Source: Gluconobacter roseus NBRC 3990
GTDB taxonomy: Bacteria; Pseudomonadota; Alphaproteobacteria; Acetobacterales; Acetobacteraceae
Assembly: GCF_006538885.1 (NCBI RefSeq)
Contig: NZ_BJLY01000003.1
Location: 186,001 to 250,000 of the forward strand
Reading direction: 5' to 3'
DNA length: 64,000 nt
Part shown: one piece after another, positions 42,712 through 51,603 of the stretch
Layout: each line of letters begins with the position of its first letter
Numbering within the stretch: the stretch's first letter is position 1
Notes under the pieces: generated by a model
What the model saw: only the letters and a program-made list of their open reading frames with translations
What the model was told of the DNA's origin: nothing
Databases searched by the model: none
Made by a program: the position numbers and the translations under genes

Positions 42712-45300
42712 TCAGGCTTCGTCAATCGGGCGCTTGGGCAGCAGGGCCGGGACGAAGACCATCGTGCACAGCAGCGTGCAGCCGAGCGACATCAGCAGCA
42801 GACGGCCCATGCTGGCCGTGCCCGGATGGCCGGAGCGTGCCAGCGAGCCGAAGGCCGTGGCCGTTGTCAGGGCCGAGAACAGCACCGCGCGCGCTGTGGG
42901 GGACGTCAGCGGACCCTTTACGCCTTCGCGCCAGTTCATGACGAAATAGATGTTGAACGACACACCCACACCCAGCAGCAGCGGCAGGGCGATGATGTTG
43001 GCGTAGTTCAGCGTCTCCGGCACCGTGACGACCAGAATAACTGTCAGAAGCGCGGACATTAGCAGTGGTGCCATGACGAGGGCCGCATCCAGCAGGCGGC
43101 GCAGGACGACCAGCAGGATGATGGCGATCATGATGAGCGCGCAGATCGCCGCAACCGTGAAGGCATGGACGATCGTGTTGGCGCTCTCCGTGATTTCCAT
43201 CGCAGGGCCCGCCACATCCGGGTTGACGGAACGCAGCTCCCTGACGAAGCGATGCAGCACCGGCGTTTCGGACATCTGGCCCTTGGGATGGATGGTCAAC
43301 CGGGCGCGGCCGTCAGGCAGGACATAGTCCTGACGCACATCCTGCGGGATGCTCTCCATCGTGACCGGCGTGGGCTGGAGTGCCGTGCGCAGCATCGACA
43401 GTTCGTCCGGCAGGAAGCGCGTCAGGGAGGTGCTCGCCTGAAGCAGCGTGTTGTCCTGCGCCGTCGAGAGCGTATGCAGGGCCTGACGGATCTTTTCCAG
43501 CGGTGCGGGGAGCTGATCCTTCACGGCATCCAGCTTCTGCGCGGCTGTGATGGCAGCGGCGCGGATGGCCGCGGCGTCCGGTGCCGGTGCCGGATTGGCG
43601 ACTGTGATAGTCGGAAGCAGGATGGAGGCCGTGTCCTCGATCATGGCCAGCTTGGTCTTCTGGTCATCCGGGACCAGAGCGCCGAGCCAGAGCACGTCAT
43701 GCACGCTTGGCAGCTTCGAGAAGGCTGCGGCCTGTCGGGCAGCTTCCGTCAGGTTCGGAGTCAGGACCTGCGCGCTGTAAGGCGTAGTGAGCGGGTTGGC
43801 TTCCAGCAGGTGCAGCGCACGCATACCCTCGGTATTGGGGTCCTTGGTATGCAGCGGATCGGCGTCGAACTTCAGAAGCGGCATGAGAGCCAGTCCCACG
43901 ACCCCCAGGAGTGCAAAGACGCCAACAATCTTGCGGCGCTTGTGTCTCAGAAATGCATCGGCGGGCGCCATGAAGGCAAAGCCCGGCGTTCCGCTTCCCA
44001 GCTTTGCCCGGAAGACCGACAGCAGGGCCGGCAGCAGCGTCATGGTGCAGAAGAAGGCGATCAGCATGCCGAAGCCTGCAATCAGCCCGAGCTGCGCCAC
44101 GCCGATGAAGCTCGTGGGATAGAAGGCCAGGAAGCCCGCGGCCGTCGCGAGTGCCGCGACAAGGATCTGTGCGCCGCTTTCCTGTCCCGTCAGGACGATG
44201 GCGTCATGCAGGGACGGATGTGAGCCGTCCGGATTGCGCTGTCCACGCAGACGCACGCTGTACTGGATGGCGAAATCAACCGCGATGCCGACGAAAAGGA
44301 TCGCGAAGGCCACCGAGATCAGGTTCAGCTCACCGACCGCCAGAGCTGCAAAGCCCGTCGTCAGGAGCAGACCGCTGATCAGGGTCAGCAGAATAGGGAT
44401 GATAACGCGCGGGGAATGGACCGCGAGGATCAGCCAGACTGCCACAAGAACGAGCGAAATGATGAGGCCGAGCACCATGCCGTGTGCGACGGTGGAGAAC
44501 TCCTCGTCCGACAGCTTCACTTCACCGGTGATGATGCTTGAGGCCTGCTTCGTCTTCACAAATTCAAGGTTGTTGATCGCCTGACGCATGGCGGTCGTGG
44601 CGCCTTCGCCCGGCTGGAAGGAGCTGTAGTCGAGTTTGGGCTGCGTGACGACGAATTCGTACTGCGAGCCCAGCTCCGCAAGCTTGCCGATCAGCAGATT
44701 CTGCCAGGACATGTCCTGCGGGTGGCCGTTTGCCGCCGCTGTCAGGGAGTTGGCAAAACCGTCCAGCGCACCGTTGAAGCCGCTCGGGATGCCCTGTCCG
44801 GCCTTGATGCCCTCGCCGATCAGGCCCAGCGCGCCAAACAGGCCACGGGCGGACGGATCAGCCGCCAGCGTGCCGAGGAAGGGCTGCGCGGAGACGATCG
44901 AATCCAGCAGCGGCTCCAGATCCTTCGTATCAAGGAACAGGAAGCCGTGACTGTTATAGAAGGCATTGTCGCCGGGCAGGCTGACCGTCTTGAAATGGGT
45001 GTGATCCTGCGAAAGCGTCGCGGCAAGCTGTCGTGCGGCCATGCGTCCCTGTTCGGGGATGCGGCTGTCGATAATGGCGACGAGCTGGTTGCTGTCCTGC
45101 GGGAACAGGCGCGTCAGCTCCATGCTCCGCTTTTTCCACGGCAGGCTGTTGGCAAACATCTTGCTCGTGTCGGTAGTCACGCTGATCCGCGTGATACTTA
45201 ACGCAACGCAGCCGGCACAGAGCAGTGCGAACAGGGCCAGAACGAGGGGCGCACGACGCGCGCAGACGGCATTCAGCCGACCGGTCAGATCCGAAAACAT
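42712..45300 (-). CDS. hpnN: Hopanoid-biosynthesis-associated RND transporter HpnN
   Basis: 862 residues from the ATG at 45300 (AAGGGTAGG upstream); an extension to 45411 would run into the divergent YigZ gene. MMPL/RND fold with two sets of six membrane helices and two periplasmic domains. The N-terminal SVTTDTSKMFANSLPWKKRSMELTRLFPQDSNQLVAIID matches the HpnN signature. HpnN carries hopanoids from the inner to the outer membrane in alphaproteobacteria. Hopanoids are abundant in acetic acid bacteria. The other hpn genes are not in this window. Head-to-head with yigZ, about 80 bases between starts. Confidence 0.92.
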   Translation of the reverse strand: MFSDLTGRLNAVCARRAPLVLALFALLCAGCVALSITRISVTTDTSKMFANSLPWKKRSMELTRLFPQDSNQLVAIIDSRIPEQGRMAARQLAATLSQDHTHFKTVSLPGDNAFYNSHGFLFLDTKDLEPLLDSIVSAQPFLGTLAADPSARGLFGALGLIGEGIKAGQGIPSGFNGALDGFANSLTAAANGHPQDMSWQNLLIGKLAELGSQYEFVVTQPKLDYSSFQPGEGATTAMRQAINNLEFVKTKQASSIITGEVKLSDEEFSTVAHGMVLGLIISLVLVAVWLILAVHSPRVIIPILLTLISGLLLTTGFAALAVGELNLISVAFAILFVGIAVDFAIQYSVRLRGQRNPDGSHPSLHDAIVLTGQESGAQILVAALATAAGFLAFYPTSFIGVAQLGLIAGFGMLIAFFCTMTLLPALLSVFRAKLGSGTPGFAFMAPADAFLRHKRRKIVGVFALLGVVGLALMPLLKFDADPLHTKDPNTEGMRALHLLEANPLTTPYSAQVLTPNLTEAARQAAAFSKLPSVHDVLWLGALVPDDQKTKLAMIEDTASILLPTITVANPAPAPDAAAIRAAAITAAQKLDAVKDQLPAPLEKIRQALHTLSTAQDNTLLQASTSLTRFLPDELSMLRTALQPTPVTMESIPQDVRQDYVLPDGRARLTIHPKGQMSETPVLHRFVRELRSVNPDVAGPAMEITESANTIVHAFTVAAICALIMIAIILLVVLRRLLDAALVMAPLLMSALLTVILVVTVPETLNYANIIALPLLLGVGVSFNIYFVMNWREGVKGPLTSPTARAVLFSALTTATAFGSLARSGHPGTASMGRLLLMSLGCTLLCTMVFVPALLPKRPIDEA

Positions 45301-45380
45301 GGGGCCTACCCTTAACAGAACGGGCAGCGTTTCCCTACCCCATCCTGACATTTCAGCGATCCTGAGGCAGAAGGAAAGCC

Positions 45381-45968
45381 ATGACATGGACTCTTGCCGG
45401 CCCGGCCTCATATGAAAGTGTGATTCGGAACAGTGTTTTTCGGGCCTCCGCGGCCCCTGTGGAAGACGAAGCCGCTGCCATGGCTTTCTTCCGCGAGATC
45501 GCCGTTCTGGATGCGACCCATAACTGCTGGGCCTTCAAGACAGGCCAGCGCTTCCGTTCCAGCGATGACGGAGAGCCGGGCGGCACCGCAGGACGGCCGA
45601 TTCTGTCCGCCATCGAAGGGCAGGATTTCGACAATGTGATGATCGTCGTCACACGCTGGTATGGCGGTGTGCAGCTCGGGGCCGGGGGGCTCGTGCGGGC
45701 TTATGGCGGCGCGGCGTCAGCCTGTCTGCGCGAAGCGGAACGGATTAAGCGGATCGAGACCGTGCCATTACGGTTTCACTGTCCGTTTTCCAGCTACGCC
45801 ATGGTGGAATCGAAGATCGAGGGCTGGCGGGCAAGCCGGACGGAATGTGATTTCGATGGGGAAGGGGCCTGGATGACGCTCGCCGTACCCGTGGAAGAGG
45901 CCGATGTCATCATGGACTGGCTGCGGGATCTGACGCGGGGGCAGATGGAGATCACGCGGCTGGATTAA
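45381..45968 (+). CDS. YigZ/IMPACT family protein (UPF0029)
   Basis: 195 residues. The UPF0029 core is plain: SRTRFRASAAP-like start (SVFRASAAPVEDEAAAMAFF), ATHNCWAFKTG, SSDDGEPGGTAGRPIL and VTRWYGGVQLGAGGLVRAYGGAA. It is a small N-terminal domain plus a C-terminal IMPACT-type domain. In E. coli YigZ is of uncertain function; a proline-dipeptidase or ribosome-linked role has been suggested, but nothing is settled. Cytoplasmic; starts divergently from hpnN. Confidence 0.93.
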   Translation: MTWTLAGPASYESVIRNSVFRASAAPVEDEAAAMAFFREIAVLDATHNCWAFKTGQRFRSSDDGEPGGTAGRPILSAIEGQDFDNVMIVVTRWYGGVQLGAGGLVRAYGGAASACLREAERIKRIETVPLRFHCPFSSYAMVESKIEGWRASRTECDFDGEGAWMTLAVPVEEADVIMDWLRDLTRGQMEITRLD

Positions 45969-46066
45969 AACTAAATAGAATAGTTCTTATTATTTAAAAC
46001 TATGATGATTGATGTTTTTGCAGCTCTGCATAATGTTCTGCGAACCCCGTCTGGAGTTCTCAGGCT

Positions 46067-47743
46067 ATGTCGCGTCATCATTTGTACAGGAACCGCTCTC
46101 TCCTTGCCCTGATGGCGCTGGATATCTGCATGCCCCGGCTGTCCGTGGCAGCTGAAACGCCGACATCGGCTACGTCGAATACCCAGACGGAAGAATGGAT
46201 CCATGTCCCGTCCACGGAACGCCCGCCCATCCAGAACTATCCCCATGCCGGTGTCGTGGGCCAGCCGCGCCGCGTCGTGGCCAGTCAGAACCATGCGCCG
46301 CAGGGGCGTCAGGGGCCATGGGGCGCGTTCAGTTACGGCAACGGTGAATCCGCCGGGTTTGGGCCGGTTGGCCGTTATGGCGTGGCACCCTGGGCGGAGG
46401 ACTGGAGCTTTCTGCGGGATAAAAGCCGGCGCGACGATCCGTTCGATCCGCTCAAGTTCATTGCCCTGAATGATGCAAAGACGATCTGGCTGTCCTTTTC
46501 CGGCGAGACGCGGTTGCGCAATTGGTATGAGGAGACGCCTTTTCTGGGAAAGAAAGGCGGCAGCAATTCCGGCCGGTTCGGCGTGCGGAACCTGTATGGC
46601 GCGGATCTGCATCTCGGTGAGCATGTCCGGCTCTTCGGTCAGCTCATCAATGCTGATGCGGCGGGCTGGAAGGGGTTTGGCTACAACACGACCTACCGCA
46701 AGCGGCTGGATCTTCAGCAGGCTTTCATCGAGTTCAAAGGCAAGCTGGCCGGAGCCCAGACCGGCTTCATGTTCGGGCGTCAGCAGTTCCTCGATGCGCC
46801 GTCCTATGTTCTGTATAACCGCGAGACGCCCAATGTGCCGCTGTCGTGGAATGGTGGTCGCATCTATGCGATCTGGCCCAATATCCGGGTCGATGCGTTT
46901 GATTTCGTCCAGACCAAGACGGACGCGACCCTGATGTTCCACGACACGGAAGATTACGGCACGCGCCTGTATGGCGGGGACATCACGGCTCTCGTGCCTC
47001 AGTTCTCCATTGGCGGGGAAACGGTCCATTCATTTCTGGACATCTTCTATTACGGGTACCGCTATGGTGGCAGCCTGTCGGTCGTGCCGCTCGCATCGGG
47101 CTCTCTGAAGGGGACGTCCTCACGCGGGAATGTGGGTTTCCGCTGGTACGGCACCGCCGCGTCCTTTGAATATTCGTTCGGGGGCCTCTATCAGGACGGG
47201 ACCTTCCAAAAATCCGGCAGCGCGAAGAAGAGCGACGTGCAGGCCTATTCGGTCAATACGATCGTGGGATACCGCCATACGCCCTCGCCGCTCCATCCGT
47301 TCATCGGCGTGCAGGCGGATCTGTATTCCGGCGGGGCCGATGGAACGAACGGACCGGTCCGGACCTATATGGCACCCTTCAACCCACAGACGAACTATCT
47401 GGACACCACGACATATATCCAGCCATCCAACCTCGTCAGCCTCTCGCCGGTCTTCAGCGTCACACCCTGGAAAGGTTTTGCGAGCATCCAATTCAAGGTG
47501 CCGTTCATGTGGCGGGAAAATGCGGATGGCGCGATCTGGAACTCGTCTGGCCCGTACACATTCTCGAAAACCTATCATGGCGGCTATATCGGTGTGGTGC
47601 CGCAGGCGTCCCTCAAGCTTCAGCTCAACCGGCACCTGACCTGGCAGATCTACGGCGCGCGGTTCATGGCTTCGAACGGCCTGCATGCGGCGGGTGGCAA
47701 AAGTGGAAGCTATGCCCAGTCCAATGTCGTGTTCCGCTTCTGA
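46067..47743 (+). CDS. AlgE-like alginate-export-family outer-membrane porin
   Basis: 558 residues with a signal-like N-terminus (MALDICMPRLSVAAETP). The mature protein is a beta-barrel with the alginate-export family pattern: IWLSFSGETRLRNWYEETPF, LFGQLINADAAGWKGF, GFMFGRQQFLDAPSYVLYNRETPNVPLSWNGGRIYAIW and a C-terminal Phe. The family includes AlgE of Pseudomonas, but acetic acid bacteria do not generally make alginate; related porins pass sugars or organic acids. Function is therefore only assigned by family. It converges with a glycosyltransferase gene six bases away. Confidence 0.85.
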   Translation: MSRHHLYRNRSLLALMALDICMPRLSVAAETPTSATSNTQTEEWIHVPSTERPPIQNYPHAGVVGQPRRVVASQNHAPQGRQGPWGAFSYGNGESAGFGPVGRYGVAPWAEDWSFLRDKSRRDDPFDPLKFIALNDAKTIWLSFSGETRLRNWYEETPFLGKKGGSNSGRFGVRNLYGADLHLGEHVRLFGQLINADAAGWKGFGYNTTYRKRLDLQQAFIEFKGKLAGAQTGFMFGRQQFLDAPSYVLYNRETPNVPLSWNGGRIYAIWPNIRVDAFDFVQTKTDATLMFHDTEDYGTRLYGGDITALVPQFSIGGETVHSFLDIFYYGYRYGGSLSVVPLASGSLKGTSSRGNVGFRWYGTAASFEYSFGGLYQDGTFQKSGSAKKSDVQAYSVNTIVGYRHTPSPLHPFIGVQADLYSGGADGTNGPVRTYMAPFNPQTNYLDTTTYIQPSNLVSLSPVFSVTPWKGFASIQFKVPFMWRENADGAIWNSSGPYTFSKTYHGGYIGVVPQASLKLQLNRHLTWQIYGARFMASNGLHAAGGKSGSYAQSNVVFRF

Positions 47744-47749
47744 AATGCA

Positions 47750-48916
47750 TCAGTTCAGGAGCGTGGGGTCTGCATCGTCCAAGTCGTCGGGAACCGGTGG
47801 GAAAAGCGGAGCGAGGGCTTTGAAAACAGCCTGTTCCGAGAAACGGGCCTTCAGAAGTTTCTGTCCTGCCGCAACCTGTTTTCTGGCTGTGGTGGGTTTC
47901 AGGAGTGCGATGATCCTTTCCACAAACCCGGAAGGTGTATCGGCGATGGAGTTTCGCCATATCGGGTCGGCAGGGTCTACCAGACCTTCGGCGGCGATCG
48001 GGGTCATGACGATCGGCAGACCGATCGCCCAGGCTTCGAGCACCTTGCCCTTGATCCCGGCCCCGAAGCGAAGTGGTGCCACACACAGAGAGACGTCTGC
48101 CAGAGCCTCTTCCAGATCCGGCACGGCCTCCATAATTTCCACGTCTTCCGCCGCCAGCATATGGACGGCATGGGGCATGGCGCTTCCGATCAGGCGGCAC
48201 CGGATGCCCGGTATGGCCTTGCGCAGAAGCGGCATGATGGCCAGAACGAGCCATTTCGCCGCATCGAGATTGGGGTCATGGGCGAAATGCCCCACGAAGG
48301 CGATGACGGGAGCCTCCGGGGAGCGTTCTTTGCGGGGAGATACCGGCACGGCCCAGGGGACGACATGCACGTTGGCTGTAGGGACGGTGCGTGACAGGCG
48401 CCCGGCTTCGACGGGAGAATGTGTCAGTACGAAATCCGCCAGCCAAGCGCACATGTTTTCCCGGACCTCGAGACGGCTGGCGAACCGTTCAAGTTCGGGA
48501 CGGGATTCCATGGCCGCCTGACGATGGAGGCGCAGAGACGTCAGTTCGGCGACGCTCCAGATCAGTGTGGCGGTGGGCGCAAGGGCCCGCGTCAGTGCTG
48601 AATAGCGCTCTGCATTGTTGAGGCGGTGGAGATAGACCACGTCGAGCCTGTCTCCCAGTTGCCTGAGCGCGTCTTCCGGGCAGGTAAAGACAGGTGGAAC
48701 CAGACAGTCGATCCCCTGTGCCTTCAGATGCAGGCGATCCTTTTCGCTGGGTGCAGACCGGGATGCCATGAAGCAGCACCGATAGCCGAGGCTCTGCGCA
48801 GTATGGATGTGAGACAGGAGCGCGACCGAACCGGCATCCTGAGTGGGGTCGGGAGCAAAGTCGTCAATAAACAGCGCAACAGGATGTCGTCTGCCGTCCT
48901 GCGTTATGCCGGCCAT
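47750..48916 (-). CDS. Glycosyltransferase family 4-type protein
   Basis: 388 residues, GT-B fold. The C-terminal half has the GT4 markers VIAFVGHFAHDPNLDAAKWL, IPGIRCRLIGSAMP, and the nucleotide-sugar site with PLRFGAGIKGKVLEAWAIGLPIVMTPIAAEGL (the Glu in KVLEAW corresponds to the EX7E pattern). The N-terminal half (DFAPDPTQDAGSVALLSHIHTAQSLGYRCCF) has a Rossmann-like acceptor-binding part. It transfers sugar to an acceptor, likely for envelope polysaccharide or lipopolysaccharide; acceptor and donor are unknown. It stands alone, convergent with the AlgE-like gene and 105 bases from radA. Confidence 0.88.
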   Translation of the reverse strand: MAGITQDGRRHPVALFIDDFAPDPTQDAGSVALLSHIHTAQSLGYRCCFMASRSAPSEKDRLHLKAQGIDCLVPPVFTCPEDALRQLGDRLDVVYLHRLNNAERYSALTRALAPTATLIWSVAELTSLRLHRQAAMESRPELERFASRLEVRENMCAWLADFVLTHSPVEAGRLSRTVPTANVHVVPWAVPVSPRKERSPEAPVIAFVGHFAHDPNLDAAKWLVLAIMPLLRKAIPGIRCRLIGSAMPHAVHMLAAEDVEIMEAVPDLEEALADVSLCVAPLRFGAGIKGKVLEAWAIGLPIVMTPIAAEGLVDPADPIWRNSIADTPSGFVERIIALLKPTTARKQVAAGQKLLKARFSEQAVFKALAPLFPPVPDDLDDADPTLLN

Positions 48917-49021
48917 ATCGGTTTCGTTAATGGCGATGTCGGCAGGAGGGGCATCAAGACGAAAATTGTCCTCTGGTTCAGGTCAGAATGGCCTCGCAAC
49001 TGCAAACTGAATAAGCGCGAG

Positions 49022-50428
49022 TTATTCGGAAGTTTCCTGTTCGGTGAACAGTCCGACCAGATCCGTCAGATGGCCGATTTCGCGTAGTTTCAGTCCAGCG
49101 GGCGGCTTGACCCGCGCGGATGCTGCCGAAACGCGCCGGGGCAGGATCGCCTCGCCGAAGCCCAGCTTGGCTACTTCCTTCAGGCGCAGATCGGACTGAT
49201 TGACCTGCCGGATTTCACCCGACAGCCCGACTTCACCGAAATAGGCGGCATTGGGAGATGTGGGGGTGCCCGTCGCCGCAGACACCAGTGCGGCTGCCAC
49301 AGCCAGATCGGCGGCCGGTTCATTCACGCGCAGACCGCCAGCGATGTTCAGATAGACGTCCATATTGGCGAGCTTGAGGCCGCAGCGGGAGTCCAGAACG
49401 GCCAGCAGCATGTTCAGTCGTGACGTATCCCAGCCCACGACCGCACGGCGTGGTGCGCCATCTCCGGCTTTGGGGGACAGCAGGGCCTGGATTTCCAGCA
49501 GGACAGGGCGTGTGCCTTCCAGCCCGGCAAATACGGCTGACCCGGCAATATTGCCGCGTCGCTCCGCGAGGAACAGCGCAGACGGGTTGGGGACTTCGGT
49601 CAGGCCGATATCGGTCATGGCAAAGACGCCGATCTCGTCCGTCGCGCCAAAGCGGTTCTTGGCTGCACGCAGAATGCGGAACTGGTGCCCGCGATCGCCT
49701 TCGAAATACATGACGGCATCGACCATGTGTTCCAGAACGCGCGGTCCGGCGAGAGACCCTTCCTTCGTGACATGTCCGATCAGAATCAGCGCAAAGCCAA
49801 GCGTCTTGGCCAGACGGATCAGCTCAAACGCACTTGCCCGGACCTGTGAGACAGACCCCGGTGAGCTTTCCACGCTTTCCAGCCACATCGTCTGGATGGA
49901 ATCGATGACCACGACCGTATGGGCCCGGTCCTGCTCCAGCGATCCGACGATCTCGCCCACATTGATGGAGGATGCGAGATCCAGCGAGTCCAGCATCTTG
50001 GTGTCGCGATCCAGGCCCAGCCGCTGGGCACGGATGCGGATCTGGTCCACCGATTCTTCGCCCGAGACATACAGGACGCGATGCCCGGACCGCGCCAGCG
50101 CGCAGGTGGTCTGGAGCATGAGCGTGGATTTGCCGATACCCGGATCACCGCCGACCAGAACGACAGAAGCCGGGACGAGGCCACCGCCCAGAACACGGTC
50201 CAGTTCGGCAATGCTGGTCGTGATGCGCGGGGGCGGGCGCGTTTCGCCATCCAGCCGGACCGTTTGAAGGCGTCCAGCGCTCAGTTTGCCGGTCTTGCGG
50301 GCTGTGGGCTCGATCTTTTCTTCGACCAGCGTGTTCCACTCGCCGCAGGCTTCGCACTTACCATTCCATTTCGGATAGGTGGCGCCACAGTTCTGGCAGA
50401 CATATCGCGTGGTCGGCTTTTTGGCCAA
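49022..50428 (-). CDS. radA: DNA repair protein RadA
   Basis: 468 residues. The N-terminal zinc finger is C-x2-C-x10-C-x2-C (CQNC and CEAC), followed by RecA-like Walker A GGDPGIGKST, Walker B-type VVIDSIQTMW, the RadA motif AAKNRFG and a C-terminal Lon-protease-like domain (NIAGGLRVNEPAADLAVAAAL). RadA moves branches in recombination intermediates. The start is TTG at 50428: the family begins with MAKK-like residues immediately before the Cys pair, and LAKKPTTRYVCQ fits. The nearest upstream ATG (50512) lies inside a repeat element and would add 28 odd residues, so it is unlikely. Confidence 0.95.
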   Translation of the reverse strand: MAKKPTTRYVCQNCGATYPKWNGKCEACGEWNTLVEEKIEPTARKTGKLSAGRLQTVRLDGETRPPPRITTSIAELDRVLGGGLVPASVVLVGGDPGIGKSTLMLQTTCALARSGHRVLYVSGEESVDQIRIRAQRLGLDRDTKMLDSLDLASSINVGEIVGSLEQDRAHTVVVIDSIQTMWLESVESSPGSVSQVRASAFELIRLAKTLGFALILIGHVTKEGSLAGPRVLEHMVDAVMYFEGDRGHQFRILRAAKNRFGATDEIGVFAMTDIGLTEVPNPSALFLAERRGNIAGSAVFAGLEGTRPVLLEIQALLSPKAGDGAPRRAVVGWDTSRLNMLLAVLDSRCGLKLANMDVYLNIAGGLRVNEPAADLAVAAALVSAATGTPTSPNAAYFGEVGLSGEIRQVNQSDLRLKEVAKLGFGEAILPRRVSAASARVKPPAGLKLREIGHLTDLVGLFTEQETSE

Positions 50429-50493
50429 GGCGGATCTCTTCGGTTTGAGGGAAGCAAAGCCAGTATATAGGGAGTGCCCCGGTGCTGATCCAG

Positions 50494-50598
50494 ACGGGGC
50501 TTTGCCCCGCACCCCACCAAAGGTCTCGACCTTTGGAAACCATTGGAATCAGGGTGCAGGGATCACGATCCCTGCCGGGCCCGGGCAGAGCCCGGATG
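50494..50598. repeat. Palindromic intergenic repeat, copy 2
   Basis: CGGGGCTTTGCCCCG, then CCAAAGGT and ACCTTTGG as inverted arms, then GGAAACC and ATTGGAATC, in the same order and orientation as 8714-8776. The second half here (CCGGGCCCGGGCAGAGCCCGG) parallels the second palindrome of copy 1. It lies between the 68-residue membrane-protein gene and radA. Confidence 0.75.
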
Positions 50599-50599
50599 C

Positions 50600-50806
50600 T
50601 TACTTGTCAGTTCGCAGGATCAGGCGTGCCAGAAGGCGGGACACCATGATGATCAGCAGAAAGCCCAGAAGCTGGATCAGCATGTTCGGGTGCGCCGGCT
50701 GGTGTCGGAACATGATGTACAGAAGCGGCAGGGCGATCAGATAGCTCAGCCCGATGCGCTTCCAGATGACAGGATCGGTTTTGGGAAAACGGGGGAGAAT
50801 GCTCAT
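50600..50806 (-). CDS. Small two-helix membrane protein in the mla operon, unknown
   Basis: 68 residues with two hydrophobic segments (about residues 18-34 and 43-60), so it is a small inner-membrane protein. I recognise no family. It begins with an ATG that overlaps the stop of mlaF (ATGA), so translation is coupled, and it ends two bases from the intergenic repeat. Because it sits where an mlaD gene often is, it could be an accessory subunit of the MlaEF transporter; that is inference from position only. Confidence 0.75.
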   Translation of the reverse strand: MSILPRFPKTDPVIWKRIGLSYLIALPLLYIMFRHQPAHPNMLIQLLGFLLIIMVSRLLARLILRTDK

Positions 50807-51603
50807 TTGCGCAGCTCCATGGTGATGGGGCCTTCGCGCCGGCCGTGAGTAAACTGATCGACCATGGCATTGCCGGAGTTCATCAATTCGGAGGCTTCAC
50901 CCTGCCAGATCAGGCGACCATGATAGAGCATGGCCGCGCGGTTTCCGATCCGCTGGGCCGAGGCCATGTCGTGAGTGATGGCAATGGCCGTGGAGCCGAG
51001 CTTTTGCACGCAGTCCACGATCAGCCCGTCGATCACCGCACCCATGATTGGGTCCAGCCCGGTCGTGGGTTCGTCGAAGAACATGATGTTGGGATTGCCG
51101 GCAATGGCGCGGGCCAGACCAACGCGCTTTTGCATGCCGCCCGAGAGTTCGGACGGGCTCAGATCGCCGACGGATGGGTCCAGCCCGACCTGTTTGAGCA
51201 GATCCCCGGCCATTTGTAGGGCTTGGGCGCGGGACGGAGTGGCGCCATTGCGGTCGGAATGCTTGGCGCGGATGCCAAAAGCGACGTTCTCGCCGACGCT
51301 CATGCTGTCGAACAGGGCGGCGTTCTGGAACAGCATCCCGATCTGCCGACGCAGAGCGTCCTGCCGGGAGCGCGAAGCCGTCAGCAGGTTTTCACCGTCG
51401 ATCTCGATCGTCCCGGCATCGGGTTCGATCAAGCCAAGAATGCAGCGCAGCAGGACGGACTTGCCCGAGCCGGAGCCGCCGATGATGACCATGGACGTGC
51501 CTGTCTCGACATCGAGGTCCACGCCATCGAGCACGATCTTGGAACCGAAAGCCTTATGCAGGCCGCGGATGCGGATCTTCGGAGTGCTTTGAGGAGTGCT
51601 CAT
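50803..51603 (-). CDS. mlaF: MlaF-type ABC transporter ATP-binding protein
   Basis: 266 residues. Walker A GGSGSGKSVLL, Q-loop MLFQNAALFDSMSVGENV, ABC signature LSGGMQKRVGLARAI, Walker B IMFFDEPTTGLDP and the switch His in AITHDMASA. Together with the overlapping mlaE it matches the Mla phospholipid transporter (RIHGL and FGSKIVLDGVDLDV begin it as in the family). It powers retrograde or anterograde lipid movement between membranes. Its start overlaps the stop of mlaE by four bases. Confidence 0.9.
   Translation of the reverse strand: MSTPQSTPKIRIRGLHKAFGSKIVLDGVDLDVETGTSMVIIGGSGSGKSVLLRCILGLIEPDAGTIEIDGENLLTASRSRQDALRRQIGMLFQNAALFDSMSVGENVAFGIRAKHSDRNGATPSRAQALQMAGDLLKQVGLDPSVGDLSPSELSGGMQKRVGLARAIAGNPNIMFFDEPTTGLDPIMGAVIDGLIVDCVQKLGSTAIAITHDMASAQRIGNRAAMLYHGRLIWQGEASELMNSGNAMVDQFTHGRREGPITMELRK

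Noticed and set aside
45301-45411. Longer N-terminus for HpnN
   Set aside because: The extension would overlap the divergent YigZ gene and adds no family sequence; the ATG at 45300 has a ribosome site.
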